Below, piece by piece: positions 25,346-34,626 of a stretch of 64,000 nucleotides of DNA (positions are counted from its first letter, which is position 1; every line of letters starts with the position of its first letter). This stretch comes from Persicaria tinctoria (Eukaryota > Streptophyta > Magnoliopsida > Caryophyllales > Polygonaceae). Both the position numbers and the translations under genes were made by a program. The stretch lies in assembly GCA_037127255.1 (NCBI GenBank), contig JBANSL010000013.1:82776188-82840187 (forward strand). The letters run 5' to 3'. Below the pieces are notes generated by a model that was not told where the DNA came from, searched no databases, and saw only the letters and a list, made by a program, of their open reading frames with translations.

Positions 25346-26173
25346 GCCGAGAAGGCAGTAGAGAATCATTAGGTTATTTTCCAGAGACATATTTTCCTTT
25401 TGCATTATCTCACAAACCCTATGGAGAACTAACTCTCCTTTGTTGCACTTGGTTCTTTGAAGCCTTCAATTGATTTGGTTGTGAGTATTCTACTCTTGTT
25501 CGTCCTTTGTTAATTGTTTCGATCTCCTGAGCTTATTGCTTGATTGCTTATTATTGATTTATCTAGATTGATCACCTAGGTTTATCGATACTAGTCATAC
25601 TGCTAGGGTTTCCAATTCCAGGTCTTGGGTTGTAGATTCATTGTAGCAAACACAATCTCCATACGCGGTCGCTTGTGGTAGATTGTGAGGGAGATTCGAT
25701 TACAGGCTATTTTAACGGGTTGTTAGAATCGCTTGTATCTCATTATAATTCATGCTTTAATGCTATTGCTTTATTATTTGGTGAAGGTTTTCCCTTGTAA
25801 TTTAGTGATAAGTGCTTTTAGGACTGGTAGGACTAAAAGCTATTACACGATCTGAATTGAGAACAATTACTGGACATTAGAACTTGAGACTCATAGAATG
25901 CGATGATGAACCATCTTAATTGTTGTGCGGATAATTACCTGGTGTGATACCTTTCCATCATATATTCACAACCTTTACTTGCAACTTGTTCTGTTACTAT
26001 TTCTCACACACAAAACTCCCCCTTTAACCAGTTACTTTTGGTAATAATACTTGCTCTTACAACTGATTCTGTTTCCCTGTGGGTTCGACCCTAACTTACC
26101 TACTATACTTGTTATAGTTTGCATCTTAGAAATTTACTTTGATTTGGCATAACGACTTTAGGCCTGTCAAATT

Positions 26174-26190
26174 TGGCGCCGTTGCCGGGG
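26174..26190 (+). other. Primer-binding site, tRNA-Asp, element 2
   Basis: TGGCGCCGTTGCCGGGG, four bases after the LTR end, is complementary to the 3' end of plant tRNA-Asp(GUC). tRNA-Asp is the primer characteristic of Athila and some related Ty3/gypsy lineages. Confidence 0.93.
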
Positions 26191-26248
26191 AAACGGTTAA
26201 TCTTTATTCTTGTTTGTTTTATTACCTGTTTGGGTGTGAACCTCTTGC

Positions 26249-29200
26249 ATGGTTCGCACTTGTGCTACTGATCCCCATCTTTTTGCTTTTGATTGGGAAA
26301 TTGACAGGACATACCACCGCCGTCTTAGAGAACAACACCACCAACCCGATCCAATGGCTGCTAACCAGACGCTGCGAGAGCTGACAGCATCAAACATCAC
26401 ACAGCAGGCACCTGCTGTGACAATCCCTGCTATAGGGGATGACAACCATTTTGAGCTTAAGTCTGGGCTGATTCACCAACTGCCAAAATTCCATGGATCG
26501 GCTGGAGAGGACCCCATCAAGCACATGGGGAAGTTTCATAATGTGTGCATGAGCATGAAACCAGCCAATATAACTGAAGCACAGATAAAGATGAGAGCTT
26601 TTGGGTTCACGCTGGTCGATGCTGCGGATGACTGGTACTACAGCCTTCCTACTGGGAGCATCGATACTTGGCCTAAGCTCCACAAGGCCTTCCTGGAGAA
26701 ATTCTTCCCTGCTAAGAAGGAGAACACCTTGAAGAAGGCAATCAGCAATATAGAGCAGGAGGAGGATGAGACCCTCTATGATTACAATGAAAGGTTCAAG
26801 AAGCTGTGTGCTAATTGCCCTTTCCATGGCTACAGCACGAAGGACCTAGTCTTATACATCTATGGGGGATTGCTGGAATCTGATAGAAGGATGATCGATG
26901 CCGCCTGCGGAGGAAATATTCTGAATGCCACGCCAGAGGGAGCTATGGAAAAGATTCAGGAAATGGCTGAGGGGACTAGGAATTTTGGGAAGTCCACCAG
27001 AAAGAAAGGAGTCAACTCGGTAGACTCTAACCAAGCCAATGATATTGCTGAATTGAAGGATATGGTTAGGAGACTCACTCTGAAAGGGACTCCTCAACAA
27101 CTCAGGGCTTGTGAATTCTGTGGTGATGACTTCCACCCAACTGATGCGTGTCCTACACTCCAGAGAGACACCGCTGAAGTGAGTGCTATAGGTGGAAATG
27201 GACCTCAGAGACCCAGACATGACCCCTACTCAAACTCCTACAACCCAGGTTGGAAAGATCACCCGAATTTCAGATGGAGGGATCCACCAAACCAACCACA
27301 TCAGCAGCAGCCACCTCCCTACAATCAGAGGCAGCAGGGTAACGCTCCATCCACTGAGTCCATGCTCAATACCCTGACACAGCACTTTACTGCGCATGTT
27401 CAGACAACTGAATCGAGCATAAAGGATATACAGAAGCAAATGGGGCAAATGGCTGAAGCAATCACTAGAATAGAGGCGAAGACGTCAGGGGGTCTACCAT
27501 CTCAAACAGTGGTCAATCCAAAGGAAAACGTCAGTGCTATAACTCTTCGGAATGGAAAGGAGCTGAGAAGTCAGGAATCCGAGGAGGAAAACACGACGGA
27601 GGCCAACGCGGCCACGCCCACCACTAGCGCGCCCGCGCCGGGCAGCAGCGCGCCCGCGCCGGAAAGTGACGCGCCCGCGCCTGATGCTAACGCGCCCACG
27701 CCTGCACTTGGCGCGCCCGCACCTGGTCCAATCCCGCCTGAATCTGAACCTTATGTCGATACTTATGTTCGACCGAATTTTCCCCCTCTCGGGTCTGAGA
27801 AACCAAAACCTCCGTTCCCTGAGGCACTTAAGGAGAGGAGGATAATCGATGATTCAGAGCTGTTTGAGACATTTAGCAAGTGTCAGGTGAACATTCCTCT
27901 GCTGAGAATGATAAAAACTGTGCCCAAGTACGCCAAGTTCTTGAAGGAGCTTTGCACAGTAAAGAGGAATCAGAAGCTGAAAGGGAAAAAGAAGGTGAAA
28001 GTAAGTGAGCAGGTCTCCGCTATGTTTCAGAGGAGAATCCCGAAAAAGTGCGCTGATCCAGGTATGGTTACTATCTCTTGTGTCATTGGAGATGTAAAAT
28101 TTGATAGAGCTATGCTTGATTTGGGTGCTTCCATAAATGTGCTTCCCTACTCACTTTACAAATCACTAGATTTAGGACCTTTGCATGAAACTGGAGTAGT
28201 TGTGCAACTAGCTGATAGGTCTAATAAGTACCCTAAAGGAGTAGTTGAAGACGTTTTGGTTATGGTCGATAAACTGATTTTTCCTGCAGATTTCTTTGTC
28301 CTGGATATGGAACACGATAAGCATGATGCACCTATTCTGTTAGGTAGACCTTTTATTAAAACTGCTAGGACAAAAATCGATTGTGTCTCTGAGACACTAA
28401 CAATGGAATTTGATGGAGAAAAGGTTGAATTCGATCTCTATAAGGCTATGAAACATCCTGTTGATGACCAGTCTCTGTGCTCTATTGATGTGATTGAACC
28501 ATTAGCTCAAGATCTATTTGATATTTCTAGGGAAGATGAGTTGCAGTCAATTATTGAGAATGATATTGATGAGTCCTATACAGATTTTTCAATCTCATCT
28601 AACATGCAGGAATTAGTAGCCCATATGAATATGGAAGGTGAGTCCCCTACTCTTTTGGGCGTTGGCCCCAATCTACTGACTCCAAGCGAAGTGCTTGTTC
28701 CATCTGTTGTGCAGGCACCTAAAATTGAACTCAAGCAACTCCCTAGTCATCTCAAGTATGCTTTCCTAGGAGTTGATGACACTTTACCAGTTATTGTGTC
28801 AAGTAAGCTCTCAGAGGAGCAGGAGGAAAAGTTAGTAGAGGTTCTAAAGGAGTACAAAACTGCATTGGGGTGGACCATCGCTGACATCAAGGGAATCAGT
28901 CCATCTACATGCATGCACAGGATCCTGCTGGAGGAAGGAGCTAAGCCATCACGCCAACCACAGAGAAGGCTCAATCCTCCCATGATGGATGTGGTGAAGA
29001 AGGAAGTGCTGAAATTGCTATCAACTAACATGATTTTCCCAATTTCTGACAGTCAGTGGGTGAGTCCTACCCAAGTTGTCCCTAAGAAAGGAGGGATTAC
29101 TGTTGTGGAGAATCAACAAGGCGAGTTGGTCCCTACCAGGACACAAACAGGTTGGAGGGTGTGCATCGACTATCGCAAGTTGAACACAGTAACCAGGAAG

Positions 29201-31801
29201 GATCACTTCCCTCTCCCCTTTATTGATCAGATGCTAGAACGCCTTGCTGGGCGCCCCTATTATTGCTTTCTTGATGGATATTCTGGTTATTTTCAGGTGG
29301 CTATAGCGCCAGAGAACCAGGAGAAGACTACTTTTACATGTCCTTTCGGTACTTTTGCATATCGCAGGATGCCATTTGGACTATGTAACGCACCCGGGAC
29401 ATTTCAACGATGTATGGTTAGTATCTTCTCTGAGTACATTGAAAATTTCATTGAAGTATTCATGGATGATTTCACAGTACATGGGGATAGCTTTGATACT
29501 TGTTTGAGCCATTTGGCACTAGTATTAAAAAGATGTGTTGAAACTAATTTGGTTTTGAACTCTGAAAAGTGTCATTTTATGGTAGAACAAGGAATTGTTT
29601 TAGGTCATATAGTCTCTGCAAAGGGTATTGAGGTCGATAAGGCAAAGATTGTTGTAATTCAATCTCTGCCTTATCCTACTAATGTGCGCGAAGTTCGTTC
29701 TTTTCTAGGCCATGCAGGTTTTTATCGCAGGTTTATCAAAGACTTTTCAAAGATATCCTTACCCTTATGCGAGCTTCTGAAGAAAGATGTGACCTTTGCA
29801 CTCACACAAGAGTGCAAAGAGGCGTTCGACCAGTTGAAAGGACGCCTCACTAGTGCACCAATCATCCAGGCACCAGACTGGTCTCGCCCATTTGAGATCA
29901 TGTGTGATGCGAGCGACTATGCAGTGGGAGCAGTGCTAGGCCAAAAAGAGGGAAGAGCCTCTCATGTGATCCATTACGCTTCCATGAATCTGAATGGAGC
30001 ACAGCGCAACTACTCCACCACTGAGAAGGAAATGCTAGCTGTGGTGTTTGCACTAGAGAAGTTTCGACAATATCTGCTTGGGGTTAAAGTGATTATCTAC
30101 ACAGATCACGCAGCCCTCCGCTACTTGATGACAAAGAAGGAGACAAAGCCACGATTGATTCGATGGGTCCTGTTGCTCAGCGAATTTGACGTGGAGATTA
30201 AGGACAAGAAAGGAGCGGAGAATCGGGTGGCTGACCACTTGAGCAGATTGGTGAATGAGGAGGACAAGCCGGAGTCACAAAAACCCATCTTAGGAACGTT
30301 TCCGGACGACACCTTATGCAGACTCGAGAGCACAGAAACACACTGGAGGCTTGACGCGCCCGCGCTGCAATCTGACGCGCCCGCGCTGCTTCAAGGCGCG
30401 CCCGCGCTGACCTCCGACGCGGCCACGTCTCCCTCTGACGCGCCCACGTCATTGTTTCTCCGATCTCCTCAGTCCGTTCTAGGACTTCACTCCGTCAGTC
30501 CTTGGTACCGGGACATTGTGAACTACTTAGTATGTGGAGAATTTCCTCCGGGTCATACCAAGACCCAGACAGAGAAGGTTCGAAGAGAAGCCAACCACTA
30601 TATTTGGGATGACCCATACCTTTGGAAACATTGCGCAGATCAGGTCATTCGTCGTTGTCTTCCAGATAATGAGGTACGATCTGTTCTTGAATTTTGTCAT
30701 TCTGAAGCATGTGGGGGACATTTTGGTGCTAATAAAACTGCTAGAAAGGTACTTGAATCTGGATTTTATTGGCCACATATCTTTAAAGATGCTTATTCTT
30801 TCTGCAAGGCATGTGATAGGTGTCAAAGAATGGGGAATATCTCCCAAAGGAATGAAATGCAACAATCACCAATGATTTTTTGCGAAATCTTTGATGTTTG
30901 GGGTATCGACTTTATGGGACCTTTTCCTAGTTCTTGTGGGAATTTATATATTTTACTTGCGGTGGACTACGTTTCCAAGTGGGTGGAAGCGAAGGCCACC
31001 AGGACTGATGATTCTAAAGTTGTGGCAGGGTTCTTGAAAAGCAATATTTTTGCCAGGCATGGTATTCCTAGAGCGCTGATTAGTGACAGGGGTACCCATT
31101 TCTGCAACAAAACTGTGACTGCCTTGCTTAAGAAATATCATGTCACACACAGAGTTTCCACCGCATATCATCCACAGACGAATGGCCAAGCTGAGGTGTC
31201 CAATAGAGAGGTCAAAGCCATTCTTGAGAAGACCGTGAATCCTAACAGGAAGGATTGGAGTTTGAGACTTGATGATGCTTTATGGGCTTATCGCACTGCT
31301 TACAAAACTCCAATTGGGATGTCTCCTTTCAGACTTGTCTATGGGAAGGCATGTCATCTTCCTATTGAGCTGGAGCACAAGGCTTGGTGGGCTGTGAAAC
31401 AATGCAATATGCAGAGTGACGAAGTTGGAGACCACAGGAAGCTACAGTTGGGTGAGCTCGAGGAGCTACGGTTGGACGCCTATGATAATGCGGCTATCTA
31501 CAAGGCAAAGACCAAGGCATGGCATGACAAGCACATCAATAGGAAGGACTTTAAAGCTGGTGACAAAGTCCTACTTTTTCAGTCTCGCCTGAAACTCTTC
31601 GCTGGGAAGCTCAGGTCAAAGTGGGGGGGACCATACATTGTTGCTGAAGTTTTCCCACATGGAGCGGTAGAGCTATATGACCCGGATAGCCAAAAGAAGT
31701 TCAAAGTAAATGGTCATAGGCTTAAGACATACTATGAAGGGTTCACAAAGGAGGTTATGGATGAGTTAGCTTTGGAGGAGCCACATGCGGAGTTAGAATA
31801 G
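26249..31801 (+). CDS. gag-pol: Gag-Pol polyprotein, Athila-type Ty3/gypsy retrotransposon (1,850 aa, intact)
   Basis: One uninterrupted frame encodes the particle and replication proteins. Gag domain: about residues 88-250. CCHC zinc knuckle: C288, C291, H296, C301. A 7-residue Ala/Pro repeat (five copies of xAPAPxx) fills 460-494. The aspartic protease has DLGAS at 624-628, with an ILLGRPF motif after it. The reverse transcriptase has its first Asp at D1009 (FLDGYSGY) and FMDDF around D1073-D1074. RNase H has D1220, E1261 and D1286. A second 7-residue repeat (DAPAL type, 1369-1403) lies in the linker to integrase. The integrase has a zinc finger H1484/H1491/C1522/C1525, catalytic D1554, D1613 and E1649 (D,D35E), and a GPY motif at 1794-1796, with no chromodomain. 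The start is the first ATG after the PBS. Without frameshift or stop between gag and pol, processing must rely on the protease. All catalytic residues I checked are present, so it could be active. A Gly replaces the Ala I expect in CNAPATFQ. Confidence 0.96.
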   Translation: MVRTCATDPHLFAFDWEIDRTYHRRLREQHHQPDPMAANQTLRELTASNITQQAPAVTIPAIGDDNHFELKSGLIHQLPKFHGSAGEDPIKHMGKFHNVCMSMKPANITEAQIKMRAFGFTLVDAADDWYYSLPTGSIDTWPKLHKAFLEKFFPAKKENTLKKAISNIEQEEDETLYDYNERFKKLCANCPFHGYSTKDLVLYIYGGLLESDRRMIDAACGGNILNATPEGAMEKIQEMAEGTRNFGKSTRKKGVNSVDSNQANDIAELKDMVRRLTLKGTPQQLRACEFCGDDFHPTDACPTLQRDTAEVSAIGGNGPQRPRHDPYSNSYNPGWKDHPNFRWRDPPNQPHQQQPPPYNQRQQGNAPSTESMLNTLTQHFTAHVQTTESSIKDIQKQMGQMAEAITRIEAKTSGGLPSQTVVNPKENVSAITLRNGKELRSQESEEENTTEANAATPTTSAPAPGSSAPAPESDAPAPDANAPTPALGAPAPGPIPPESEPYVDTYVRPNFPPLGSEKPKPPFPEALKERRIIDDSELFETFSKCQVNIPLLRMIKTVPKYAKFLKELCTVKRNQKLKGKKKVKVSEQVSAMFQRRIPKKCADPGMVTISCVIGDVKFDRAMLDLGASINVLPYSLYKSLDLGPLHETGVVVQLADRSNKYPKGVVEDVLVMVDKLIFPADFFVLDMEHDKHDAPILLGRPFIKTARTKIDCVSETLTMEFDGEKVEFDLYKAMKHPVDDQSLCSIDVIEPLAQDLFDISREDELQSIIENDIDESYTDFSISSNMQELVAHMNMEGESPTLLGVGPNLLTPSEVLVPSVVQAPKIELKQLPSHLKYAFLGVDDTLPVIVSSKLSEEQEEKLVEVLKEYKTALGWTIADIKGISPSTCMHRILLEEGAKPSRQPQRRLNPPMMDVVKKEVLKLLSTNMIFPISDSQWVSPTQVVPKKGGITVVENQQGELVPTRTQTGWRVCIDYRKLNTVTRKDHFPLPFIDQMLERLAGRPYYCFLDGYSGYFQVAIAPENQEKTTFTCPFGTFAYRRMPFGLCNAPGTFQRCMVSIFSEYIENFIEVFMDDFTVHGDSFDTCLSHLALVLKRCVETNLVLNSEKCHFMVEQGIVLGHIVSAKGIEVDKAKIVVIQSLPYPTNVREVRSFLGHAGFYRRFIKDFSKISLPLCELLKKDVTFALTQECKEAFDQLKGRLTSAPIIQAPDWSRPFEIMCDASDYAVGAVLGQKEGRASHVIHYASMNLNGAQRNYSTTEKEMLAVVFALEKFRQYLLGVKVIIYTDHAALRYLMTKKETKPRLIRWVLLLSEFDVEIKDKKGAENRVADHLSRLVNEEDKPESQKPILGTFPDDTLCRLESTETHWRLDAPALQSDAPALLQGAPALTSDAATSPSDAPTSLFLRSPQSVLGLHSVSPWYRDIVNYLVCGEFPPGHTKTQTEKVRREANHYIWDDPYLWKHCADQVIRRCLPDNEVRSVLEFCHSEACGGHFGANKTARKVLESGFYWPHIFKDAYSFCKACDRCQRMGNISQRNEMQQSPMIFCEIFDVWGIDFMGPFPSSCGNLYILLAVDYVSKWVEAKATRTDDSKVVAGFLKSNIFARHGIPRALISDRGTHFCNKTVTALLKKYHVTHRVSTAYHPQTNGQAEVSNREVKAILEKTVNPNRKDWSLRLDDALWAYRTAYKTPIGMSPFRLVYGKACHLPIELEHKAWWAVKQCNMQSDEVGDHRKLQLGELEELRLDAYDNAAIYKAKTKAWHDKHINRKDFKAGDKVLLFQSRLKLFAGKLRSKWGGPYIVAEVFPHGAVELYDPDSQKKFKVNGHRLKTYYEGFTKEVMDELALEEPHAELE
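27626..27730 (+). repeat. GC-rich 21-bp repeat tract in gag (5 units)
   Basis: Five in-frame 21-bp units with the core GCGCCCGCGCC encode [28 protein letters not shown] and GAPAPGP. The tract lies between the CCHC knuckle and the protease. It shares an exact 19-bp word with the LTR tract (27702-27720 against 25219-25237). GC content is far above that of the flanking gag. Confidence 0.9.
30353..30457 (+). repeat. GC-rich 21-bp repeat tract in RNase H-integrase linker (5 units)
   Basis: Five in-frame 21-bp units, the first three GACGCGCCCGCGCTG-like, encode [28 protein letters not shown] and DAPTSLF. They lie between the end of RNase H (DHLSRL) and the integrase zinc finger, a region that tolerates insertions. 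The same reading frame is used as in the gag tract. Confidence 0.9.
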
Positions 31802-31845
31802 CCAAAACGGCTTGGTCGAGCCAGCGACATGAAACAAAGGCGCTG

Positions 31846-31863
31846 CTTGGGAGGCAACCCAAG
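31846..31863 (+). other. Conserved hairpin after pol stop
   Basis: CTTGGG-AGGCAA-CCCAAG forms a 6-bp stem with a 6-base loop, 45 bp after the Gag-Pol stop. I recall the word GCTTGGGAGGCAACCCAA at this place in many plant Athila-like elements, which suggests conservation at RNA or DNA level. Its function is not known to me. Confidence 0.6.
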
Positions 31864-31906
31864 GAACTGCATTATTTTCTTTAACTCTATTTTTATTTTA
31901 TTTTGT

Positions 31907-31908
31907 AG
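31907..31908 (+). other. Candidate 3' splice acceptor before the env-position ORF
   Basis: A run of about 35 bases dominated by T (TTTTTATTTTATTTTGTAG) ends in AG, 653 bp upstream of the ORF start. If used, it would place the 3' ORF on a spliced mRNA, as for envelope genes of retroviruses. No donor can be fixed from sequence alone; GT words in the R-U5/PBS leader are candidates. Confidence 0.35.
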
Positions 31909-31984
31909 GTACTAAAGACGGAGTTCTGGTGACGAATTGCACCCGCATTTCGGACCCACTGCACCCGCAGTGTTAATTTTCGTC

Positions 31985-32006
31985 AAAAAAAAAAAAAAAA
32001 AAAAAA
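31985..32006 (+). repeat. A22 homopolymer
   Basis: An uninterrupted run of 22 A residues sits in the leader between pol and the 3' ORF. It could be polymerase slippage on a shorter A run or the trace of a captured polyadenylated transcript. Confidence 0.9.
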
Positions 32007-32294
32007 CCAGTTTCAAGCCCATCAGCCCCACCAAAACCCTACACCCCACACATCAGCCCCCACATCACCCTCACCACACATCCCTCTCAAACTTTCCTCA
32101 CCAAACACTCCCTTCTCTCTCCTCACCACAACCGCCGCCCCCACCTTGGACCACCACATCTCGGTCCTCCCTGAAGCACACAGCCGCCGGCGGCAGCCCC
32201 CACCAGGCCAAGTACAAGCCGGCACCGGAGAAATCTCGGCGAGCCTCACATCGACGAAGCCGTCTTCGCCGACGTTCAGATCTGAAGAGAGCTC

Positions 32295-32480
32295 CGACGC
32301 GGCCACGCCAACCCTGACGCGGCCACGCTGCTCCCACCGCGCCCACGCCATCCCTAGCGTACCCGCGCTGTTAGAGAAGACCCACCAGGAAGCATACAGT
32401 CTCGACGCGGCCACGCTGCTCCCACCGCGCCCACGCTGATTTCGACGTGCCCACGCCACCTTCAGCGTGCTCGCGTCTGC
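32295..32480 (+). repeat. GC-rich ~21-bp repeat tract in the 3' ORF leader
   Basis: About eight imperfect units of the GACGCGGCCACGCTGCT / CCGCGCCCACGC type occur at 20-22 bp spacing, in DNA that does not appear to be coding. A 33-bp block is repeated exactly (32316-32348 and 32404-32436). The motif is the same as in the LTR, gag and integrase-linker tracts. Confidence 0.85.
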
Positions 32481-32560
32481 CCCCTGCGCCGAGCTGTTCT
32501 TCGTGAGTTCTTTCCGCTGTTCTTCTTTCGATTCCGATTTCTTCGTATTATATATCAAGT

Positions 32561-33688
32561 ATGAGTTCATCGGAGGAGGAGACGAGTAGATCTGATCATG
32601 GGCTAGATTTGTCTAATGAGGAATTGGCGATTTACAATAAGGTCAGCTGTGTCAGTTCTACCAAATACTTGCATAGACCTACCCTTCAGAAGCTTCAGAT
32701 GCTAGAATGTATGGAGCAATGTCTAGAGCATGCCGGTATTAGGGGTTTTCTGGATTTGGGAGCTGTAGGGTATCCGGAACTGAGCAAGCAATTCCTCGCC
32801 ACTTATCAGGTTCACCTGAGAGATCACAACATTAGAGGGGTTTCATTCAGATATAATGGCACCACCTACAGGGCTTCTATATCAAGGCTACGAAAAGCTT
32901 TGGGGGTTACTAAAGCCCCAACGGATGGATGGGCCACAGCTGTGTCCGACCCCGACCTTGTTGCTTTCTTCAAAGCGGTGTCTGGAGAGGATTTTCTGAC
33001 GAGCAACGAATACAACAGCAGGATCACTCATCCTATCTTTCGGATGTTGTGCGAGATCATTGCTGGGACGTACTATGGGCTGATTACAGACACCAAGCTT
33101 TCCATGACGCATCTGAGATTTGCCTACAGCGCAGTGCCTACTGCGGATTATACGCCTGACTGGGTTATGCTCTTTTTCGATGGCCTCGACATGATCAGAA
33201 GGGATCGCAGTGCCGCTGGACCAGAAATGGTTCAGGGCGGCCTTATTACTCGAGTCGCCATTGCTGCATGCGTTGGGCAGAATGGTTTGGTTGAGCTGGA
33301 GGAGACAGAGGTCATCGTGAGGACCTATACTGAGGATTATCTACGGAGATGTCTGATGCTGGATACTGCACCGGATGGGGGAGCCATTTGGTGCACGGGC
33401 AAGAAGAAGGAGCATCAGTTCAGGCTCCCTAAGCCCCTGCCTTGGTCAGAATCTTGGTCTGACTGGTACATTGAGGCGGATTACTTTCCGACGTCACTTC
33501 TGGGGAGAAGGCGTCGCATGGAGGTAGGCAGAAGCAGTGGCACAGCTGGAGCTGCCACGATGGAGGATGCGCCTATGGCTCAGCAGGCGTTTGTTCAGGC
33601 AGATACACAGGGCTTCACACAGAGCCCATATCAGGAGACGCCTGCTTATCAGCACGGTTGGGATTCTCAACCAGCATATCAGAGCTAG
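32561..33688 (+). CDS. Env-position ORF of Athila element (375 aa, probably truncated by TAG)
   Basis: This ORF follows pol in the same orientation, where Athila elements carry a third ORF sometimes called env-like. The predicted protein begins with an acidic Ser/Glu-rich stretch. Its middle is globular (about 20-310), with a conserved-looking segment including RYNGTTYRASISRLRKALGV and a Trp-rich segment near 300-310. It ends in a Gln/Ala/Tyr-rich tail after RRRR around 319-322. I see no signal peptide and no convincing membrane span, so an envelope role is not supported. The sequence recalls from memory the family annotated as putative plant transposon protein or ATHILA ORF. It ends at TAG (33686-33688), but the same frame continues open for another 84 codons, so the ancestral product was probably about 460 residues. 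The start ATG is the first in frame. Confidence 0.75.
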   Translation: MSSSEEETSRSDHGLDLSNEELAIYNKVSCVSSTKYLHRPTLQKLQMLECMEQCLEHAGIRGFLDLGAVGYPELSKQFLATYQVHLRDHNIRGVSFRYNGTTYRASISRLRKALGVTKAPTDGWATAVSDPDLVAFFKAVSGEDFLTSNEYNSRITHPIFRMLCEIIAGTYYGLITDTKLSMTHLRFAYSAVPTADYTPDWVMLFFDGLDMIRRDRSAAGPEMVQGGLITRVAIAACVGQNGLVELEETEVIVRTYTEDYLRRCLMLDTAPDGGAIWCTGKKKEHQFRLPKPLPWSESWSDWYIEADYFPTSLLGRRRRMEVGRSSGTAGAATMEDAPMAQQAFVQADTQGFTQSPYQETPAYQHGWDSQPAYQS

Positions 33689-33943
33689 CAGGACGCGCAC
33701 CAGTGGACCCCTTGGCCTGCACAAGCTTCTCAGGATACTTATCAGCAGCCCCAGCAGTGGGGCTACCTGGTTGATCAGATTGGCCTTTTGCGCCAAGACG
33801 TGGGGAGTCTGACGACAGTGACAAACCAGATTCTCCACCAGCAGGCCGACATCTTACAGGGCTTCGGCGAGTTCAAAGAGATGAGGGAGGAGCTGCGCCG
33901 CATGCGAGAGGACTACTCTCGCCACTATCCACCACCTCAGTGA
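33689..33943 (+). pseudogene. Severed C-terminal part of the env-position ORF
   Basis: After the TAG at 33686 the frame stays open for 84 codons to TGA (33941-33943). It continues the Gln-rich style of the upstream tail and then gives a segment with heptad-spaced Leu, Ile and Val and many Glu and Arg, which looks like a coiled coil. The codon after TAG is CAG, and the local sequence is Gln-rich, so a single CAG-to-TAG change is the simplest explanation. Read-through cannot be excluded. Confidence 0.7.
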
Positions 33944-33987
33944 GTCCTTCTGTTTCCTTTCTCCCTACTTAATTTTGTCTTCTTTCA

Positions 33988-34001
33988 CATTGAGGACAAT
34001 G
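33988..34001. other. CATTGAGGACAATG dyad
   Basis: A CATTG/CAATG stem of 5 bp around AGGA lies just before the internal purine run. I recall the word CATTGAGGACAATG followed by a GGGGGA run as common in plant Athila-like elements, so it is probably a conserved cis-element. Its role is unknown to me. Confidence 0.55.
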
Positions 34002-34009
34002 CTTCATTC

Positions 34010-34030
34010 AAGTATGGGGGAGGGAAAGGA
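34010..34030 (+). other. Internal second polypurine tract
   Basis: AAGTATGGGGGAGGGAAAGG is purine-rich, and its first 12 bases (AAGTATGGGGGA) recur at the PPT next to the LTR (34612-34623). It is a longer purine run than the terminal PPT. It could serve as an extra plus-strand primer site. Confidence 0.5.
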
Positions 34031-34096
34031 TTCACACATCATGTACATATTTTATTTCAGCATTATTTGTGTACAGATTCTGCATTTGTTATTTAG

Positions 34097-34140
34097 AAAA
34101 AAAAAAAATGAAAAAAAATGAAAAAATGAAAAAAAAAAAA
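34097..34140 (+). repeat. A-rich tract with ATG interruptions
   Basis: Runs of 6-12 A are separated by TG, giving AAAAAATG-type units. The tract follows the CATTGAGGACAATG and purine words and precedes the first GAAGGGCG motif. A shorter A run precedes the second motif (about 34277-34285). Confidence 0.85.
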
Positions 34141-34166
34141 GAAAGCAATCAAAATCCTGGGATGAG

Positions 34167-34324
34167 TTGAAAACCTGGAAGGGCGACTCAGGCAAAAAGC
34201 AGGTAGTCTGGCGAGCCTTAGGCTTGGCAATATGAGGCTTGAGGGAAGTGAGATTGTTATGTGAGTACCATCCCTGAAAAAAAAATGAGTGGCTTGGTGA
34301 AAACCCGAAAGGGCGCCTTGGCAA
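34167..34324 (+). repeat. Two-copy GAAAACC...AAGGGCG motif
   Basis: TTGAAAACCTGGAAGGGCG (34167-34185) and GTGAAAACCCGAAAGGGCG (34297-34315) are imperfect direct repeats about 130 bp apart. Each follows an A-rich run and an ATGAGT word. A weaker third relative (TTGGCGAAGGCGAC) follows at about 34361. Confidence 0.55.
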
Positions 34325-34611
34325 GATGAGCGTTTACTTTGAGTGATTAGGATTGATCTCTTGGCGAAGGCGACATAAGAAGAGGAGTTATAAGGAGGTT
34401 TTCGGGTAGGCCACTGGGAGCTATAAGGTGTAGATGGTTGAGATACAATTGTAATTCTTATTTCCTATTTTGATTGTCTTTTGAGCTGATTGGTGAGATG
34501 GTGAAAACTACTAGTACTTAGTGTTCATTTTCCTTGTACTGTCTGTGAACCTTTGAGATTTATAGTGAGAGTAGGCTAGCTTCTATGCTTACTCGGGACG
34601 AGTAAAGGTTT

Positions 34612-34626
34612 AAGTATGGGGGAATT
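34612..34626 (+). other. Polypurine tract of element 2
   Basis: AAGTATGGGGGAATT abuts the TG of the right LTR and would prime plus-strand synthesis. Its first 12 bases match the internal tract at 34010-34021. Confidence 0.8.

Larger units (their letters stand above)
24926..26169 (+). repeat. 5' LTR of element 2
   Basis: This 1,244-bp LTR starts TGATATGCGATA and ends AGGCCTGTCA. It contains a GC-rich 21-bp repeat tract (25097-25241), a TATA box (25339-25345), and near its end the TCCCTGTGGGTTCGACC word, which I recall as common in Athila-like LTRs. Short frames inside it (for example 24925-25179) recur in the other LTR and read the GC-rich repeat as Arg-rich peptide. They are not called as genes. 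Confidence 0.96.
31802..32560 (+). other. Untranslated spacer and leader between pol and the 3' ORF
   Basis: This 759-bp interval holds, in order: a hairpin word (31846-31863), a pyrimidine-rich stretch ending in GTAG/GT (31907-31908) that resembles a 3' splice acceptor, a 22-base A tract (31985-32006), a C-rich segment, and a long GC-rich repeat tract (32295-32480). Frames inside it (for example 32146-32439) read the GC repeat and show no recognisable domain. It may act as the leader of a spliced or subgenomic mRNA for the 3' ORF; that is inferred. Confidence 0.6.
33944..34626 (+). other. 3' noncoding region of element 2
   Basis: This 683-bp region between the 3' ORF and the LTR has a small dyad (33988-34001), a purine run (34010-34030), an A-rich tract broken by ATG words (34097-34140), and two copies of a GAAAAC-GAAGGGCG-type motif (about 34167-34195 and 34297-34324). 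The true PPT follows at the LTR. It holds no gene; the 90-codon frame on the minus strand (34052-34324) reads the A tract as poly-Phe and is rejected. Confidence 0.7.

Noticed and set aside
31628..31801. Chromodomain at the integrase C-terminus
   Set aside because: The sequence ends shortly after the GPY motif with no aromatic-cage chromodomain pattern, which agrees with Athila rather than a chromovirus.
32022..32570. 182-codon minus-strand frame opposite the 3' ORF leader
   Set aside because: It is the complement of the C-rich and GC-repeat leader. The Gly/Ala/Arg/Trp-rich composition reflects the repeats and there is no domain.
32561..33943. True envelope glycoprotein
   Set aside because: The position fits, but I see no signal peptide, membrane span or furin-type site in context. 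The Athila-type ORF assignment is safer.
34052..34324. 90-codon minus-strand frame
   Set aside because: The poly-Phe centre is the complement of the A-rich tract, so there is no support for coding.
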